Positions 21,401-34,600 of a stretch of 64,000 nucleotides of DNA are shown here, piece by piece (the first letter of the stretch is position 1; every line of letters begins with the position of its first letter). The position numbers and the translations under genes were made by a program. The notes under the pieces are model-generated. The model searched no databases. It had not been told where the DNA came from and saw only the letters and a list, made by a program, of their open reading frames with translations. The stretch comes from Lepus europaeus (Eukaryota; Chordata; Mammalia; Lagomorpha; Leporidae). Location: positions 77,019,179 to 77,083,178 of the forward strand of contig NC_084840.1 in the NCBI RefSeq assembly GCF_033115175.1, given 5' to 3'.

Positions 21401-22127
21401 GACATTGGTTATTAGGGACAAATATTCTCTTCTAAGCAGACTTAATCATCTTGATGAAGAAGTTCTTCATCACTGAGTAGGCTCTGTGTATTTGTTGAAA
21501 CAATGAATGTAAAAGGGCAACACAGTTCTCACCATAACCATTCCTATGATCTAAGAGCTGTGGCCACAACTGAGATTCAGTTGACCATAACATTTTAACT
21601 ACAATTCTTACACACAGATTTTTTAATCTAAAGAAAATTGCATTTTACTCTCATTATACATATAATTTATTATAAGATTGGGCTTGCCTGAACGGTTTTG
21701 TGCATGATCAAGCAATTGCATATTCATATTCTGGGATAGGAGTCAAGACCTGGTTATAATTCTAGACATTTTAGACTATCATAACAGTATCTTCTTTGAT
21801 AACCTGTCTATCTAAAATTTTACCAATCCATGCTCCCCAATACTACCTATTACATATCCCTGCTTTTTATGTCAAGGTCAAAAATCATGAAATTATTAAA
21901 ATTTTACTCAAACTATTTAACAGCAGAACTCGTCATTCATGGATTCTTTTAGATGTCATGAAATGTCTGAGTCAGGCAAGCTTATTAATAAAAATATTTG
22001 CAGCCAAAGTTACAGTATTGTGTCATTCTTTGTGAGACAAAATCCAGAATTGGATGGGTGCACTGGAGATTGCACATGCAGGTAGTAGAGATTTAGGAGA
22101 AAATCTTTGATATCAGGACACCTAATT
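21401..22127. other. Intergenic, no recognised feature
   Basis: AT-rich DNA between two L1 fragments. The longest frame (21796-22035) has no recognisable family. Confidence 0.45.
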
Positions 22128-25100
22128 TTTTTTAACATTTTTATTAAATAATGAAAAGAGATTTCATGGCATTCACAGGTACATTTCTAAGGAGAAAAAC
22201 ATACTTCCCTTCCTCCCCCCTCACTCTCCAAACCATCTTCTCACCTTCCATTTTTTCATTTCATTATTTTTGTGAAGATGTAATCTTAATCCGCTGTATA
22301 CTCACAGTCTTAATTCACCAGGAACCATACAATCAAAAATTAAAAGCAGAAAGATCACAGTGCCAAAAACTATAAACAAGGGCTAAATATGACAATTATA
22401 TCATAAGATGTCCATTTCATTCATTCCTATACATATTTTGTGTTCTATAATAACTGCCACATATCAGAGAAAATATATGACATTTGTCTTTTTGAGATTG
22501 GCTGATTTCACTAAGCATAATGATTTCCAGTGGCATCAATTTTGCTTCAAATGATTTCGAAGGATTTCACTGTGTAGTATTCCATGGTGTATATACACCA
22601 CATTTGCTGTCTCCAATCATCAGTCGATGGATATGAGTGATTTCATATCTTAGTCATGGTAAATTGAGCTGCAATAAACACGGGAGTGTAACTCTTCATA
22701 TGCTGATTTCATTTCTTTGAGAAAATTCCTACAAGTGGAATGGCTGGATCATATGATAGATCTATTTTCAGATCTCTGAGGAATCTCCTTACTGTCTTCC
22801 ATAACCATTACATTCCCACCAACAGTGCATTAGGGTACTTCTCTTCTACATCCTCACCAGCATTTATTGTTTTTTGATTTGTGGATGATAGCCATTCTGT
22901 CTGGAGTGAGGTGATACCTCACTGTGATTTTTATTTACATTCCTCTGATGACTAATGATCTTGATCATTTTTTCATTTGTCTGTTAGAAATTTGTTCTCA
23001 TCGTTTGAAAATTACCTGTTCATGTCTTTTACTCTATTTTTTAACTGGACTCTTGTTGTATTCTTGCTGAGTTTCTTGAGCTCTTTATTGATCCTGGCTA
23101 TCATTGCATAGTTTGCAAATATGTTCTGCCACTATGTTGGTTGTCTCATCACTTCATCGAGAGTTTCTACTACAGTGCAGAAGCTTCTAGGTTGTATGTA
23201 TTCCCATTTGTCTCTTTTTATTTTTATTGCCTGTGCTTCTGGTCTTATCTAAGAAGTCTGTGCCTATGCTAATGTATTACAGAATTTCTTTGATATTTTC
23301 TTCTAGTAATTTGATAGCATAAGATTGATCATAGATTTAGATCCTTGATCCATTCTGAATTCACTTTTGTATAAGGTTTAAGATAAGGGTCTTGCTTCAT
23401 ACTTATGCATGTGTAGATCTAATTTTGCCAGCATGATTTTTGAAAAGGCCATCTTTTCTCCAAGGACTGATTTTAGCTCATTTATCAAACATGAGTTTGT
23501 TGTTTCTCATGGATTAATTTCTGTGATTTCTATTCTGTCCTGTTAGTCTACATGTCTATTTTTGTGCCAATACCAGGCTGTCTTGATCATAACTGCCCTG
23601 TAGTATGTCTACCTCTGGCTTTGTTTTTGTTATTTTAGGTTGCTTTAGCTGATGGAACAAGGACCATTGTAGGTTCTTGCCAGAAAGCAGATAAAAGCCA
23701 ATTTTATCCCTTATCTCTGCCTTCTTTCAAGAGACCAGTTCAGTCTCACATTCCACCTGCTACATTCTTTTTCAGGTTTGAAAGCCTGCAGGCTACCTGA
23801 AAAACCTGTGTGGAGAATCTCATCTCCCGCTATTGCTCCCACCCCACCTTCTGACACTTAGCGCACTCTAAGATCTATAAGGCCCGGTCCACTGAGTACT
23901 GTACCCTCTGCCATGTATTTGGTAGTGTGCATGCCAGCAGTTGGTCACCCAGCTCTGTGAATTTATTTTTCTTGAATGCATTCATTCCGATTTGAATTCG
24001 TATCCTACCTCTTTCTGTGTCCCTGTTTTCTGTGTCCCTTTTGCTTACATTATATTCAGGTCTCTTGTATTTCAATATGAAATTTAGCATCATTTTCTAG
24101 ATCTGAGAACAATGTCATTGATATTTTGATTGTGATTTCATTGATTCTATAAATTGCTTTCAGTAGTATGGACCTTTTGATGATATTAGTTCCTCCAATC
24201 CATGAACACAGAGAATTTTTTAAAATTATTTTATGTCTTTTTCTATTTCTTTCTTTAATGTTTTGTAATTTTCATTGTATGTATCTTTTACCTCCTGGGT
24301 TAAATTTATTCCAAAGTATTTTTAAAAATTTTTGTAGCTATTGTGAATGGGATTGATCTTAAAAGCCATGGCATTGTTGGGGTATACAGAGCCTATTCAT
24401 TTCTGTGTGTTGATTTTATATCATGCAACTTTACCCAACTCTCTTATGAGTTTCAGTAGACTATTAATGGAGTTTTGTTTTGTTCTGTTTTGTTTTGCCT
24501 ACATATAGGATACTGCCATCTGCAAATGAATAATTTGACTTACTCCTTTCCAATTTGTATCCATTTGATTTCTTTTTCTTGGCTAATGGCTCTGGCTAAA
24601 ATGTTCAAAGCTATATGTAATAGCAATAATGAAAGTGTGCACCCTTGTCTGGTTCCCCATCTTACTGGATGTGCTTACAGCATTTCCCCATTCAATATGA
24701 TGCTGGCTGTGGGTTTGTCAGATATTGCCTTGATCATGTTGAGGAATATTCCTCTGTTCCCAATTTGCTTAAGGTTTTTATTTTGAAAAGATAGGATGTT
24801 GTCTTTTATTGAATTTGTTGTGCCCATCTATTGAGACAATTACATGATTTGTATTCTTCAATTTGTTAATGTGATTTTATCATATTTATTTATTGGGATG
24901 TGTGTGTGTGATGAACCATCCCTACATACCAGGGATAAATCTCACTTGATCCCTGTGACTGAGCTTTCTGATGTGCTGTTTGAGTTGATTAGATAGTATT
25001 TTCTTGAGGATTTTTGCAACTAAGTTTATCAGTGATATTGCTCTACAGTTCTGTTTCTTTTTGTATCTTTTTCTGGCTTTGGAATGAATCTGATGCTGGC

Positions 25101-25600
25101 CTAATGCAAACAGTTTGAGAGGTTTCCCTCCCTTACAATTGTTTTCAATATTTTGTGAATTGCAATGAATTTTTCAAAAGTTTGGTAGATTTCAAGAGTG
25201 AAGCCATCTGACCATAGACTTTTCTTTTTCGGGGTTGTCTTTATAACTGATTCAATCTCCAAACCGATTATTGGTTGATTTAGGTGTTCTATGTCTTCAT
25301 GACTCTATTTTTGTAGATTGTATGTATCCAGATATCTATTCATACCAATTTGTTGACAATAGGGCTTTTTGTAGCAATTCCTGATGATTCTTTTTATTCC
25401 TGTGCTATCTTTTGTAATATCTCCTTAATCATATCTAATTTTATTAATTCGGGTTTTATTTTTTGATTAGTTGGGCCAATGGTATATTTTGTTTATTTTT
25501 TCAAGAAAAACAGCTCTTCATTTCACTGATCTTTTACGCTTTTGTGTTTCATTTTTATTTATTTTTTCTCTAATTTTAGTTATTACTTTAAAAGGCAGTA
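22128..25600 (-). mobile_element. Old L1, antisense, 3' UTR and much of ORF2
   Basis: Begins with a reversed poly(A) terminus (TTTTTTTTAACATTTTTATT). It then reads reversed ORF2, for example AACCATCCCTACATACCAGG near 24914, which is the complement of an L1 ORF2 stretch. Heavily mutated. It is the longest single L1 block in the window. Confidence 0.82.
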
Positions 25601-26110
25601 ACATGACTATCATTTTACAGAATGCAGGAATTACATTATTTATTGGATAGTAAAAAGATACCTTACATATTCTTGGAGGGAGCTACCTTCTCTATCTTTC
25701 AAGGCTATGTGTTACTAAATCTTCTGAGAAAAGTAGGTTGGAATCAGTGCCTCTGTTTATCAATTTTCTGGAATGCTTCTAAAGCATGGAGATAGCCACC
25801 ATGTCAACAGGTTAAATGAACATGAAACTGCAGCATGTGTTCTTTGCTTTAGCTGAAATCATCCATGTAAATACCCCCAGAGAAATGGGTTCTGATGTGT
25901 CAGATTTGTCCTAAGTTATTGATACAAGGATCGTACATACCCTCAGGATTACATCTGCATGTGGAAGAAGGAAGAGCCAAGAAGAAATGAGAGATGTTCT
26001 AGTCTTCACTGGACACTATCGAGAGTGTGTTCTTGTCCTAAACTTCTTATTACCAGGTGCCAAAAAAAGGAAAATTAAAGATGAATGTTTGACACAGAGA
26101 TTACGATACT
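25601..26110. other. Intergenic, no recognised feature
   Basis: No exon, SINE or L1 signature was recognised here. Confidence 0.4.
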
Positions 26111-26316
26111 ACTTGAAATACCAACGTCCCTTATCAGATGCTTGGGTTCAAGTCCTGACTTCGCTAGATTCTAGCTTCCTGCTAATGTGTAATCTGGTAG
26201 GCAGCAAGTGAGTTGCTGCCACTCAAATGAGAGAACTGGATTGAGTTTCTAGCTCTTGATTTGTCCTGGCCTGACCCCAAGAGTTGTGGACATATGGGTA
26301 TGAATCGCTGCATGGG

Positions 26317-26364
<48 letters not shown>

Positions 26365-26460
26365 ACCTCTCTCTCTCTCTCATCTCTATCTATCTATCTC
26401 TACCTCCACCTCTAACTCTATTTCTATCATCTCTCTGACTTCAAATAAATGAAAAGATAA
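26111..26460 (+). repeat. Diverged tRNA-type SINE
   Basis: GGTTCAAGTCCTGACTTC resembles a B-box, followed by a SINE-like body, a long pyrimidine run and ACTTCAAATAAATGAAAAGA. Too diverged for a firm subfamily. Confidence 0.6.
26320..26361 (+). repeat. (CT)n microsatellite
   Basis: About 20 uninterrupted CT units, then interrupted CT/TATC units to about 26420. Confidence 0.95.
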
Positions 26461-26865
26461 AATGCAACTGAGGAGTTCTTGGGAAAACTGACATCATGCA
26501 AGTGTGCAGCTGAACTCTGGAGTTGAGCAATTTTGAATATTCCCACCTGAGTACACACAGACCTTGTGAACTAAATTGCAGTTTTATTGCTCTCAAACAA
26601 TTCACTAGCCTCTCCAAGAGTTTTCTGCAAAATTTCCCTTGATGCCTGAAACTCAATTCAATCTTTTTTCACATGATCTTTAATCAGCAATCATAATTAC
26701 TGTAACTAGGAAATGTAATTAACCACCACTCCCCTTGTAGTTTGGGCTAGAAAATCAGACAATATTTTCTGAAACCTTGGGCACGTTTACAAGGCTGATT
26801 GGATTCTATATCTCTAGGATTGCAGCCCAAGTAAATGCAATTATTCTTTGTTATTAAGAAGGGTT
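26461..26865. other. Intergenic, no recognised feature
   Basis: Sequence between two SINEs with nothing recognised. Confidence 0.4.
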
Positions 26866-27214
26866 GGGGCTGGCGCCGCAGTTCAATAGGCTAATCCTCC
26901 GCCTGTGGCACTGGCACACCGGGTTCTACTCCTGGCGGGGGCACTGGATTCTGTCCCGGTTGCCCCTCTTCTAGTCCAGTTCTCTGCTGTGGCCCGGGAG
27001 TGCAGTGGAGGATGGCCCAAGTGCTTGGGCCCTGCACCCCATGGGATACTAGGAGAAGTACCTGGCTCCTGGCTTCGGATCAGCGTGGTGAACCAGCCAT
27101 AGCACGCCAGCCACGGTGGCCATTGGAGGGTGAACCAATGCTAAAGGAAGACCTTTCTCTCTGTCTCTCTCTCTCACTGTCCACTCTGCCTGTCAAAAAA
27201 TAAAATAAAAAAAA
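26866..27214 (+). repeat. Young C-type SINE
   Basis: GGGGCTGGCGCCGCAGTTCA head, GGTTCTACTCCTGGCGGGGG, then GGAGGATGGCCCAAGTGC, and the tail AAAAAATAAAATAAAAAAAA. Confidence 0.93.
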
Positions 27215-27244
27215 GGTGTTGGAAAACATCTCATGGAATTTAAG

Positions 27245-28000
27245 CTAATCTGCTTATATTTTTTAAAATTTTATTTATCTTATACAAGTTTTATGTCCTT
27301 CATTTATACAGATTTAGAAATATAATGACACTTCTCCTATTCTCCTCCCTCCCACCCACCCTCCAACTCTTCCTCCTTCTCCCTCTCGTATTCCCACTTT
27401 TAATTTTCACAAAGATCTAGTCTCAGCTTATTTAAAGATAGGTTAGTTAACCCTATAAAGAGTTCATCCAAATGAAGAGAGGGCCGGCGCTGTGGCTCGA
27501 TAGGCTAATCCTCTGCCTGCAGCTAGGGCACATCAGGTTCTAGTCCCGGTGGGAGTGCCAGATTCTGTCCCGGTTGCCCCTCTTCCTGTCCAGCTCTCTG
27601 ATGTGGCCCGGGAGTGAAGTGGAGGATGGCTCAAGTCCTTGGGCCCTGCACCAGCATGGGAGACCAGGAGAAGTGCCCGGCTCCTGCCTTGGGATCAGCT
27701 TGGTGTGCTGACCCCAGCTTGCAGGCCGCGGCCATTGGGGGGTTGAGTCAATGGAAAAATGAAGACATTTCTGTCTCTTTCACTGTCCACTCTGCCTGTC
27801 AAAAAAAAAATATATATATATATATATATGAAGAGAAAAATATATGCTGTTCCTCAACAGAAAACACAAGGGCTGTAAAATATCATCAAATCTCAAAATG
27901 TCTACTTGACTCTAATACAGGTACTCCATTAGTTCCTTCGGATCAGGGAAATTATATATCTGTCTTTCTGGTGACTGGCATTGACCCATCCCTATATTAA
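27245..28000 (-). mobile_element. Old L1 3' UTR, antisense, split by a SINE
   Basis: The CCTCCCTCCCACCCACCCTC block at 27345 is the complement of the G-rich tract. 27845-27910 resembles GGCTGTTCCTCATGAG-type sequence also found at 61648-61705. Confidence 0.6.
27481..27830 (+). repeat. C-type SINE with (TA)n tail
   Basis: GGGCCGGCGCTGTGGCTCGA head. The A-tail has become (TA)n at 27811-27829. A short ATGAAGAGA repeat flanks it on both sides. Confidence 0.92.
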
Positions 28001-28030
28001 TGAAAACAACCATCAAAGCTAATAATATTT

Positions 28031-28599
28031 TCTTTACAATCTTTCCCCCTTTGCATATTGTGCATATCCAGAAACGTTCTAAATCTAGTAAAACATTGTG
28101 TCATCACTCAAGACCACAGACCCAGTGCATGTAAGGGCTGATCCTAGTCTTCTGTGATAAGAAAGACAAATAATGCCGAACATCAGGGAAGTCACAAAGT
28201 GCCTCCATTGTCTCTTTGAGCATTTGGAGGGTACATTAAGCCACAGTGTCTTCACCCAAGAATATACCCCATGAATCAAGGGTGATCGAGGTGGGTTTAC
28301 TGAAAATTCCATCAGGTTGTGAATTTCATGTAATACCATAATTAACACCTCGTAAGAATCCTCAGGAACAGCGCTGCTATTTCCCTCAAATTCCTCGCAG
28401 GGAAAAAACAGTGATTTGTCTCCCACCTACCCATATTTATATCCCATATCTTTCTTTCCTATGCCTCCTGTCATGCAGCTTATAACATCAGTCCCCTAGT
28501 CTTGACCACCAATTTTCAGCTCAGGTTCAAGTGTTCACTTGTTCATGTCACCTCCTGCAAGATCTCTCTATTCCTGTTACTTAAATTTGGTATGTTGTT
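28031..28599. other. Intergenic, no recognised feature
   Basis: The minus-strand frame 28085-28426 (113 codons) is the longest here. It has no recognisable domain and no AKR1C similarity. Confidence 0.4.
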
Positions 28600-29880
28600 G
28601 AATAGTAGTGTTAAAGTGGACATTATTGGTTATTCAACAACGGGAAATATCTATTGAGTTTTTGACACCAACAATTATGGTGATAGTGGGTTTTGTAATT
28701 GTGGACATAATTAAGTTGAGAAAGACTATTTTTCTTTCTAGTTTGTTTCAAGTTTTGAACACGAATGAATGTTGAAGTTTTCCAAATGCTTTTTCTGCTT
28801 GAATTGAGATATTCTGGAGGTTTTTCCTTCATCTTACTAACGTGTCATGGTGATTGACTGATGTTTGTGTGCTGGATAACCCTTATAGTGCAGGAATGAA
28901 AGGTCATGATTTTATTCTGTATTATACCACTGAATTTGGCTTGCTAGTATTTAGTAGGGAATATATGCATTAGTAGTGACTAGGATACTTACCTGCATTT
29001 TTTCTTTGATCATGTCTTTGCCTTACTTTCGTGGTTGGTAATGTTGGCTTTGTAGGATGCCTTAGGAATTGTTTCTTCCTTTGCAATTTTTGGGGAGATT
29101 TTGAAAAGAATTGATATTAACTCTCCTCTGAATTTTTGGTAGAATTCACTCGTGAAGACTCTGGTTATGGTTTTTCTTTTATTGGTTTGAGGGTGGGGTT
29201 TGTGCTTTGTTTCAATATCCTTGCCAGATAGAGGTCTTTGCAGGTTTTGTATTTCTTCATTTTCAGTCTTCAATATTGTATGTTTCTAGAAATTTGATTA
29301 TTTGCTCTAGATTATTTAATTGTTGTCATATAATTGTTTAGGATGCTCTTTTTTTCTATGTACACATTGATCTACTACTTGTTCTAACAATTAGTATAAG
29401 TTGGATGTTGATATTTCTAGCTAGTATTGTAGTGATCCCTTTTTCTTCTTGCAGTTCTCTCAATACTTCATAAATACTTCATAAATTTTGGAGCTATGGT
29501 ATTTGGTGCATGTTTGTTTTTACTTAGCTACATGTATCTCAATGGATTGACAAATTTTTCAACATGTAAGACTTGTATTTATTGTCACAGTTTTTAAAAT
29601 AAATTATATTTACTTTGACATTAGTACACCTAACACAGTTCTCTTTTTATTACTAGTTGCATGAGCTATCTTTCCATTTCAGGTACAAACTATTGTGGCT
29701 TTAGATCTAAAGTGAATCTCTTAAAAACCAAGTAGTTGAATCCTGTAGCTGTCTATTCACTCTGTTGTTTTATCTTCCGTTTGATTTATAAGTTAAAGTC
29801 ACTTACAATTAAAGTAACTACTGATAGTATTAAAGTTGACATTTATTTTTAAACTAGAAAAAAGTGATGGACATAGAGCT
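28600..29880 (-). mobile_element. Old L1 ORF2, antisense
   Basis: The minus-strand translation near 29010-29273 contains TSEFYQKFRGELISILFK, like the L1 segment before the reverse-transcriptase core. Surrounded by stops. Confidence 0.65.
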
Positions 29881-30299
29881 GATATTTGTGGCAATTCAGC
29901 AAGTCAATACATTTTGCTGTTCTTTTGCTATGTTTTGTTTTTGTTTTGACATTCTGGACCCCAAAAGCCAAGTAAGATCCCTGGATTTCCTGAAAATCGT
30001 AATTGAAGAATCTGACACTCAGCTCTGGCTCATCAATTAACTATGAAAACTCTTCTTTGATATTCAGGATACGATTATTGAAAGACCAATTATCAATATT
30101 TCGAAACATAGATGTGCTCAGTTCCATATTCGACACATTTTTCTCAGTCTAAAAGTAAATATAAATTTATAAAATTTATCCTCTTAAATGTTTTAAATAG
30201 AAAATAATGCAAACTTACAAATATGTGTGCAAGACACAAAACAGCCTTCTCTTCAACTTCCCCTGTGTCTAGTTCCTAGTCAACTAACCAAGTTGGCTC
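29881..30299. other. Intergenic, no recognised feature
   Basis: AT-rich; nothing recognised. Confidence 0.4.
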
Positions 30300-31065
30300 A
30301 CATTCATTTCCCTAACCAAATTCAATATGGAAGGAATTGAAAAACATCACATTTAGTGAAATAAGCCAGTCCCCAAAAGACAAATACCAGATGTTCTCCC
30401 TGATCTGTGTCCTAAAAGGCAATCTATACGCGTGAAATTGACACTTTGCAATGTGGTGGTTTAATAGCCCTTGTCTTGACTTTTGAGGACCATTGTTTTG
30501 TTTTGTTTTTCCTTCATTCTATTTGTTAAACTTTTTACTAGGCATAGGATTAATCTTAAGAGTATAAAGTTAACTGAAATAGGTCTTTGTAAAAAATAAA
30601 AATTAGTTGGCTGGGGTTGTGGCACAATGGGTTAAAGCCCCAGCCTGCAGAACCGGCATTCCATATGTGTACCCGCTCCAGTTGCAACTGTCCACTTCTG
30701 ATCCGGCTCTGCGGTAATGTGCCTGGGAATGCAAGAGGATGGCCCAAATTCTCAGGCCCCTGCACACATGTGAAGATGCAGAAGAAGCTCCTGGTTCCTG
30801 GCTTCGAATCAGTTCAGCTCCATTCCTTGTAGCCATTTGAGGAGTGAACCAGCAGATGAAAGACCACTCTCTCTATCTACCTCTCTCACTAACTCTGTCT
30901 TTCATATAATCTTAAAGAATATTGGAATAGCAGAGGGAGGAGGAATAAGGGTGGGAGTGTGGGTGAGAGGGATGCTGGGTAGAAAGTATAACTATGCTCC
31001 TAACTCTGTATATTTGAAGTACATGAAATTTGCATACCTTAAATAAAAGTTTTTAAAAAGAAGGT
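30300..31065 (+). mobile_element. Old L1 3' end, sense, split by a SINE
   Basis: AAATAAGCCAGTCCCCAAAA then GACAAATACCAGATGTTCTC marks the L1 3' region. After the SINE, a GGAGGAATAAGGGTGGGAG tract and CTTAAATAAAAGTTTTTAAA close it. Confidence 0.78.
30608..30915 (+). repeat. Old C-type SINE
   Basis: GGCTGGGGTTGTGGCACAAT head, AGAGGATGGCCCAAAT body and a short A-rich end. Confidence 0.85.
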
Positions 31066-31629
31066 TTAAAAAATAAAAGAAAGAAAAAGAGAATATCTGT
31101 TTCCCCAGTTTCTGCACCTCTCATGCTTGAGCCTCTCAAAGGCACCCGTGGGTTCTTGGTCATCCTTGTAGTATTGCCTTACCTTCCAGGGTCTTTGCAG
31201 TGAGTTTTACTTTTCCTTGAAGCATTGGTTAAAAATTGACTGAAAAATGCCTACTAGCGGTTACTTCCCTACAGGTCAACAATTCTGCTTGCTTCTACTT
31301 CAGAAAGGTCAATGGAATGGCTGGAAACTCCCACCAATGGTTTTCAAACTTCCAGGAAAATCAGTTTGGGGAATAAGGCAGTCAAAGGAAAGAAATCATG
31401 TAAGTCAGAATCTTTAAAGAAGAAGTCAACATCAATTGTTTTAAAAAAGTGACAAAAATTCAGTGCACATGCTTCCTGTCCTGTGGATTTAATTCTAGCT
31501 TATTGTGAGGCGTTTAGCAGCATGGATTATCCAGAAGAGAGGTCTCTTATCATCAGCGTGTGAGATGTCTGCCATATCACAAGATGCGTGCAGGAGCTTC
31601 TGGTAGAAGTCATGATGAAGATCTCCATG
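31066..31629 (-). other. 3' UTR and downstream flank of AKR1C gene B
   Basis: From 31629 downward the minus strand aligns with the gene C 3' UTR; GTGGATTTAATTCTAGCTTA (plus strand) matches the GTGGATGTAGCTGTAGCTGA segment at 57130. Gene C's ATTAAA aligns with TTTAAA here. The remainder is plain flank. Confidence 0.6.
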
Positions 31630-31672
31630 CTAATATTCAGCAGAGAATGGGTAATTAGGGTGGCCATTCAAA
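31630..31672 (-). CDS. AKR1C: AKR1C gene B exon 9 coding part (codons 310-323 and stop)
   Basis: 43 bases from a TTTTAG acceptor to TAG. After completing Phe310 it reads [13 protein letters not shown], the C-terminal loop and tail (human tail PNYPFSDEY). The 3' UTR continues below. Where gene C has ATTAAA, gene B has only TTTAAA (31413-31418), and no AATAAA is seen nearby. Confidence 0.92.
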
Positions 31673-34600
31673 CTAAAATGAGAAAAAAATGCATAATCTG
31701 AATTTAATAACTCTACATACATGGTAATTACAAAGTGATTTATATGGAACTGGCATTAGGGACATTAATCATTGTATATTCTTATTGGTTAAAGATTCTG
31801 CATTTCTTACTCTCATGATGACTGCCTTATAATAAATACTTTTATAAGTATAACAAAAGTATTCAAATTACTTTTTCCTGGAATTTAACAAACAACACAG
31901 AGTCAAAATTCAAACATACTTCTCTCCCTAAGCCAGATTTGCCAATAAAGCCAAGTGATGTCAAGTGTTAACATTTACAAATTCAAGTTGATGTTAGAAA
32001 ATTCTCTTCAATAAGAACATATTGGGGCCGGCACCTTGGCTCAACAGGCTAATCATCCGCCTTGCGGCGCCGGCACACCGGGTTCTAGTCTCGTTCAGGG
32101 CGCCAGATTCTGTCCTGGTTGCCCTTTTCCATGCCAGCTCTCTGATGTGGCCCGGGAGTGCAGTGGAGGATGGCCCAAGTGTTTGGGCCCTGCACCCCAT
32201 GGGAGACCGGGATAGGCACCTGGCTCCTGGCTTCGGATCAGCGCGGTGTGCGGGCCGCAGCGCGCCAGCCATGGCAGCCATTGGAGGGTGAACCAACGGC
32301 AAAGGAAGACCTTTCTCTCTATCTCTCTCTCTCACTGTCCACTCTGCCTGTCAAAAAAAAAAAAAAAACATATTGGCCTGCGCCGCAGCTCTATAGGCTA
32401 ATCCTCCGCCTTACGGCACCTGCACACCGGGTTCTAGTCACGGATGGGGCCCCGGATTCTGTCCCGGTTGCCCCTTTTCCAGTCCAGCTCTCTGCTGTGG
32501 CCAGGGAGTGCAGTGGAGGATGGCCCAAGTGCTTGGGCCCTGCACCCCATGGGAGACCAGGAGAAGCACCTGGCTCCTGCCTTCTGATCAGCACGGGGCA
32601 CCAGCTGCAGCACGCCGGCTGCGGCTGCCATTGGTGAGTGAACCAACGGCAAAGGAAGACCTTTCTCTCTTTCTCTCTCTCTCTCTCACTGTCCACTCTG
32701 CCTGTCAAAAACAAACAAACAAAAAAACATATTAATTTTACTGACTGTCTACCTTATATACAATACCATGATAGATTCAGAATTACAAAGAATGTAATTT
32801 ATAAGGGAGAGTTTCATGCCTATGGAGTTTACAGTATGTTTTTGATATGTTCATATTTGATAGCAACAACACAGTTAGAGCAAAAATATGACCAACATGA
32901 CCAATAAATGCTACCAGTTAAAGAGGTAGTAGTATTACAAATGGTTATCTCTCTTTGTTTACATTCTGTCTCTAATGTTTCTTAATTTTTCTCTATAATA
33001 ATGAAACTTCCAGCCTTGACAACCAAATATCCACAAATTTTCAGTACAATCAATTTTACACTATGCTAATGTCATTTCATAAATCATCCTTTTTTTCTAT
33101 TATAAATCAAAATGACTACAGACAGAAAGAATACATATTAGTGCTTACCGTCAATAACAGTATATTCGTTTCCTCATATTCTATCATGTTCAATCTTGAA
33201 GAGTAAGTAACAATTTTTTGACTACAAAATCTTTCCATTTATGACTCTTTTGGTTATGTACTCTTCCATTCATTGTCAAATCTTCCCCATAACTTATCTA
33301 CTAATTTAAGGTCTCTATACTTCACAGAATAAAACAAAGGGCTCCATTGACCAAATCAAGACCAACCTTTCTGCAGGCAATGAAGATATTTGGGGTCTTG
33401 ATTGAGAATACAATGAAACCAAAGAGAAATATGACAATATTCAAAACATTAAATGGATAGATTCCAATCAATGATTACATAGGAGGAAAATGGGAATTTC
33501 AGGCATGGAGTACAGTGGTAATATAAATGCTTTCAATCTGTGAAAGAATTCATCAGGTTCCTCGAAGGTGCTATAAACTGGATTCTGAAAATACTGAAGA
33601 AGCCTCATTGATAATATCCATAGTGTATGCCTACAAAATCATTTTAGATTACAGAGATTTTTATGGAGATGTTGATTCAAGCATGGTGTTTCCTGATCTG
33701 AAAAGTTCCACGGAATGAGAAGCACAGCGGGGGATGTATAAAAGTCCACACTGACATGGACTCTCTCAGCTGGTTTCTGTGTCAGTAACTGGAGCTCTAT
33801 TGAGAAACTGAGAAGACAATCCAGAAAGTTCCTGACTCACACCAGGCTCCTTGTTCAACTCTAGCTTTCCGATGTTGAAGTAACTTCCAACACTCATTCT
33901 ACATTCCTGCTCAAAAAATAAGTTGTGGCAAGATATAAGCCAAAGGCACTTACAAACTCGCAGAAACATATCGAATATTTCTGTTCAGACCATCTAGGAC
34001 TCTCATGTTCTCAGGAGTCAAGTGGAATTCAAAAACCTATCAAAAAGTAAATTTTTTAAATTATTTCTTCTGTGTCTTACTAAGATAGAAAATCCAGAGG
34101 AATTACATTGAATGGTGTAAGGACAATGCATAAATATCTCAGAAGTTTCCCAAACTTATTAAAGACATCAATAAAACATTAATGTGATTAATGAATATCA
34201 GCTAAAAGTAAATAGAAATCAATACCTAGATTTAGTTAATTTCAACTGCACAAAACTACAGATGAAAGATCCCAAAACAAGCTGAAGATGAATCAAAGCT
34301 GACAACGTACAAAGATAAATGGACCGTGTATCACAGAATCTAGAAAAATCTAGGAGAATACTTTTGAAATATGTAAGATATTTTAGCAAGTTGCATGGAG
34401 ATAGTTGGATTTCTGTACTCCATCTATTAACATGTATAACATCAAAAATATTCTCTCAAGATAATTCAAATGCAGTGACATCAGGTGCAAAGGCTAGGAG
34501 AACATCCTTGGGATATGATTGTCTAAATTGGGGGTACTTTAAAGATCAAAAATATTGTCACTAATTCATAACATATTAAAACAAATGGCTGCCTGACAGG

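Noticed and set aside
26311-26460. Short tandem (CT)n and TATC runs as a CRISPR-like or satellite array
   Set aside because: Simple microsatellite within a SINE; no spacer-repeat structure.
28085-28426. 113-codon minus-strand frame as a possible exon or gene
   Set aside because: No family resemblance, no splice context, and no AKR1C similarity; chance is likely.
19746-31600. Possible exons 1-3 of pseudogene D
   Set aside because: I looked for the complements of [22 protein letters not shown] and the ATG-GATCC start and saw none; the stretch is L1, SINE and unrecognised DNA.
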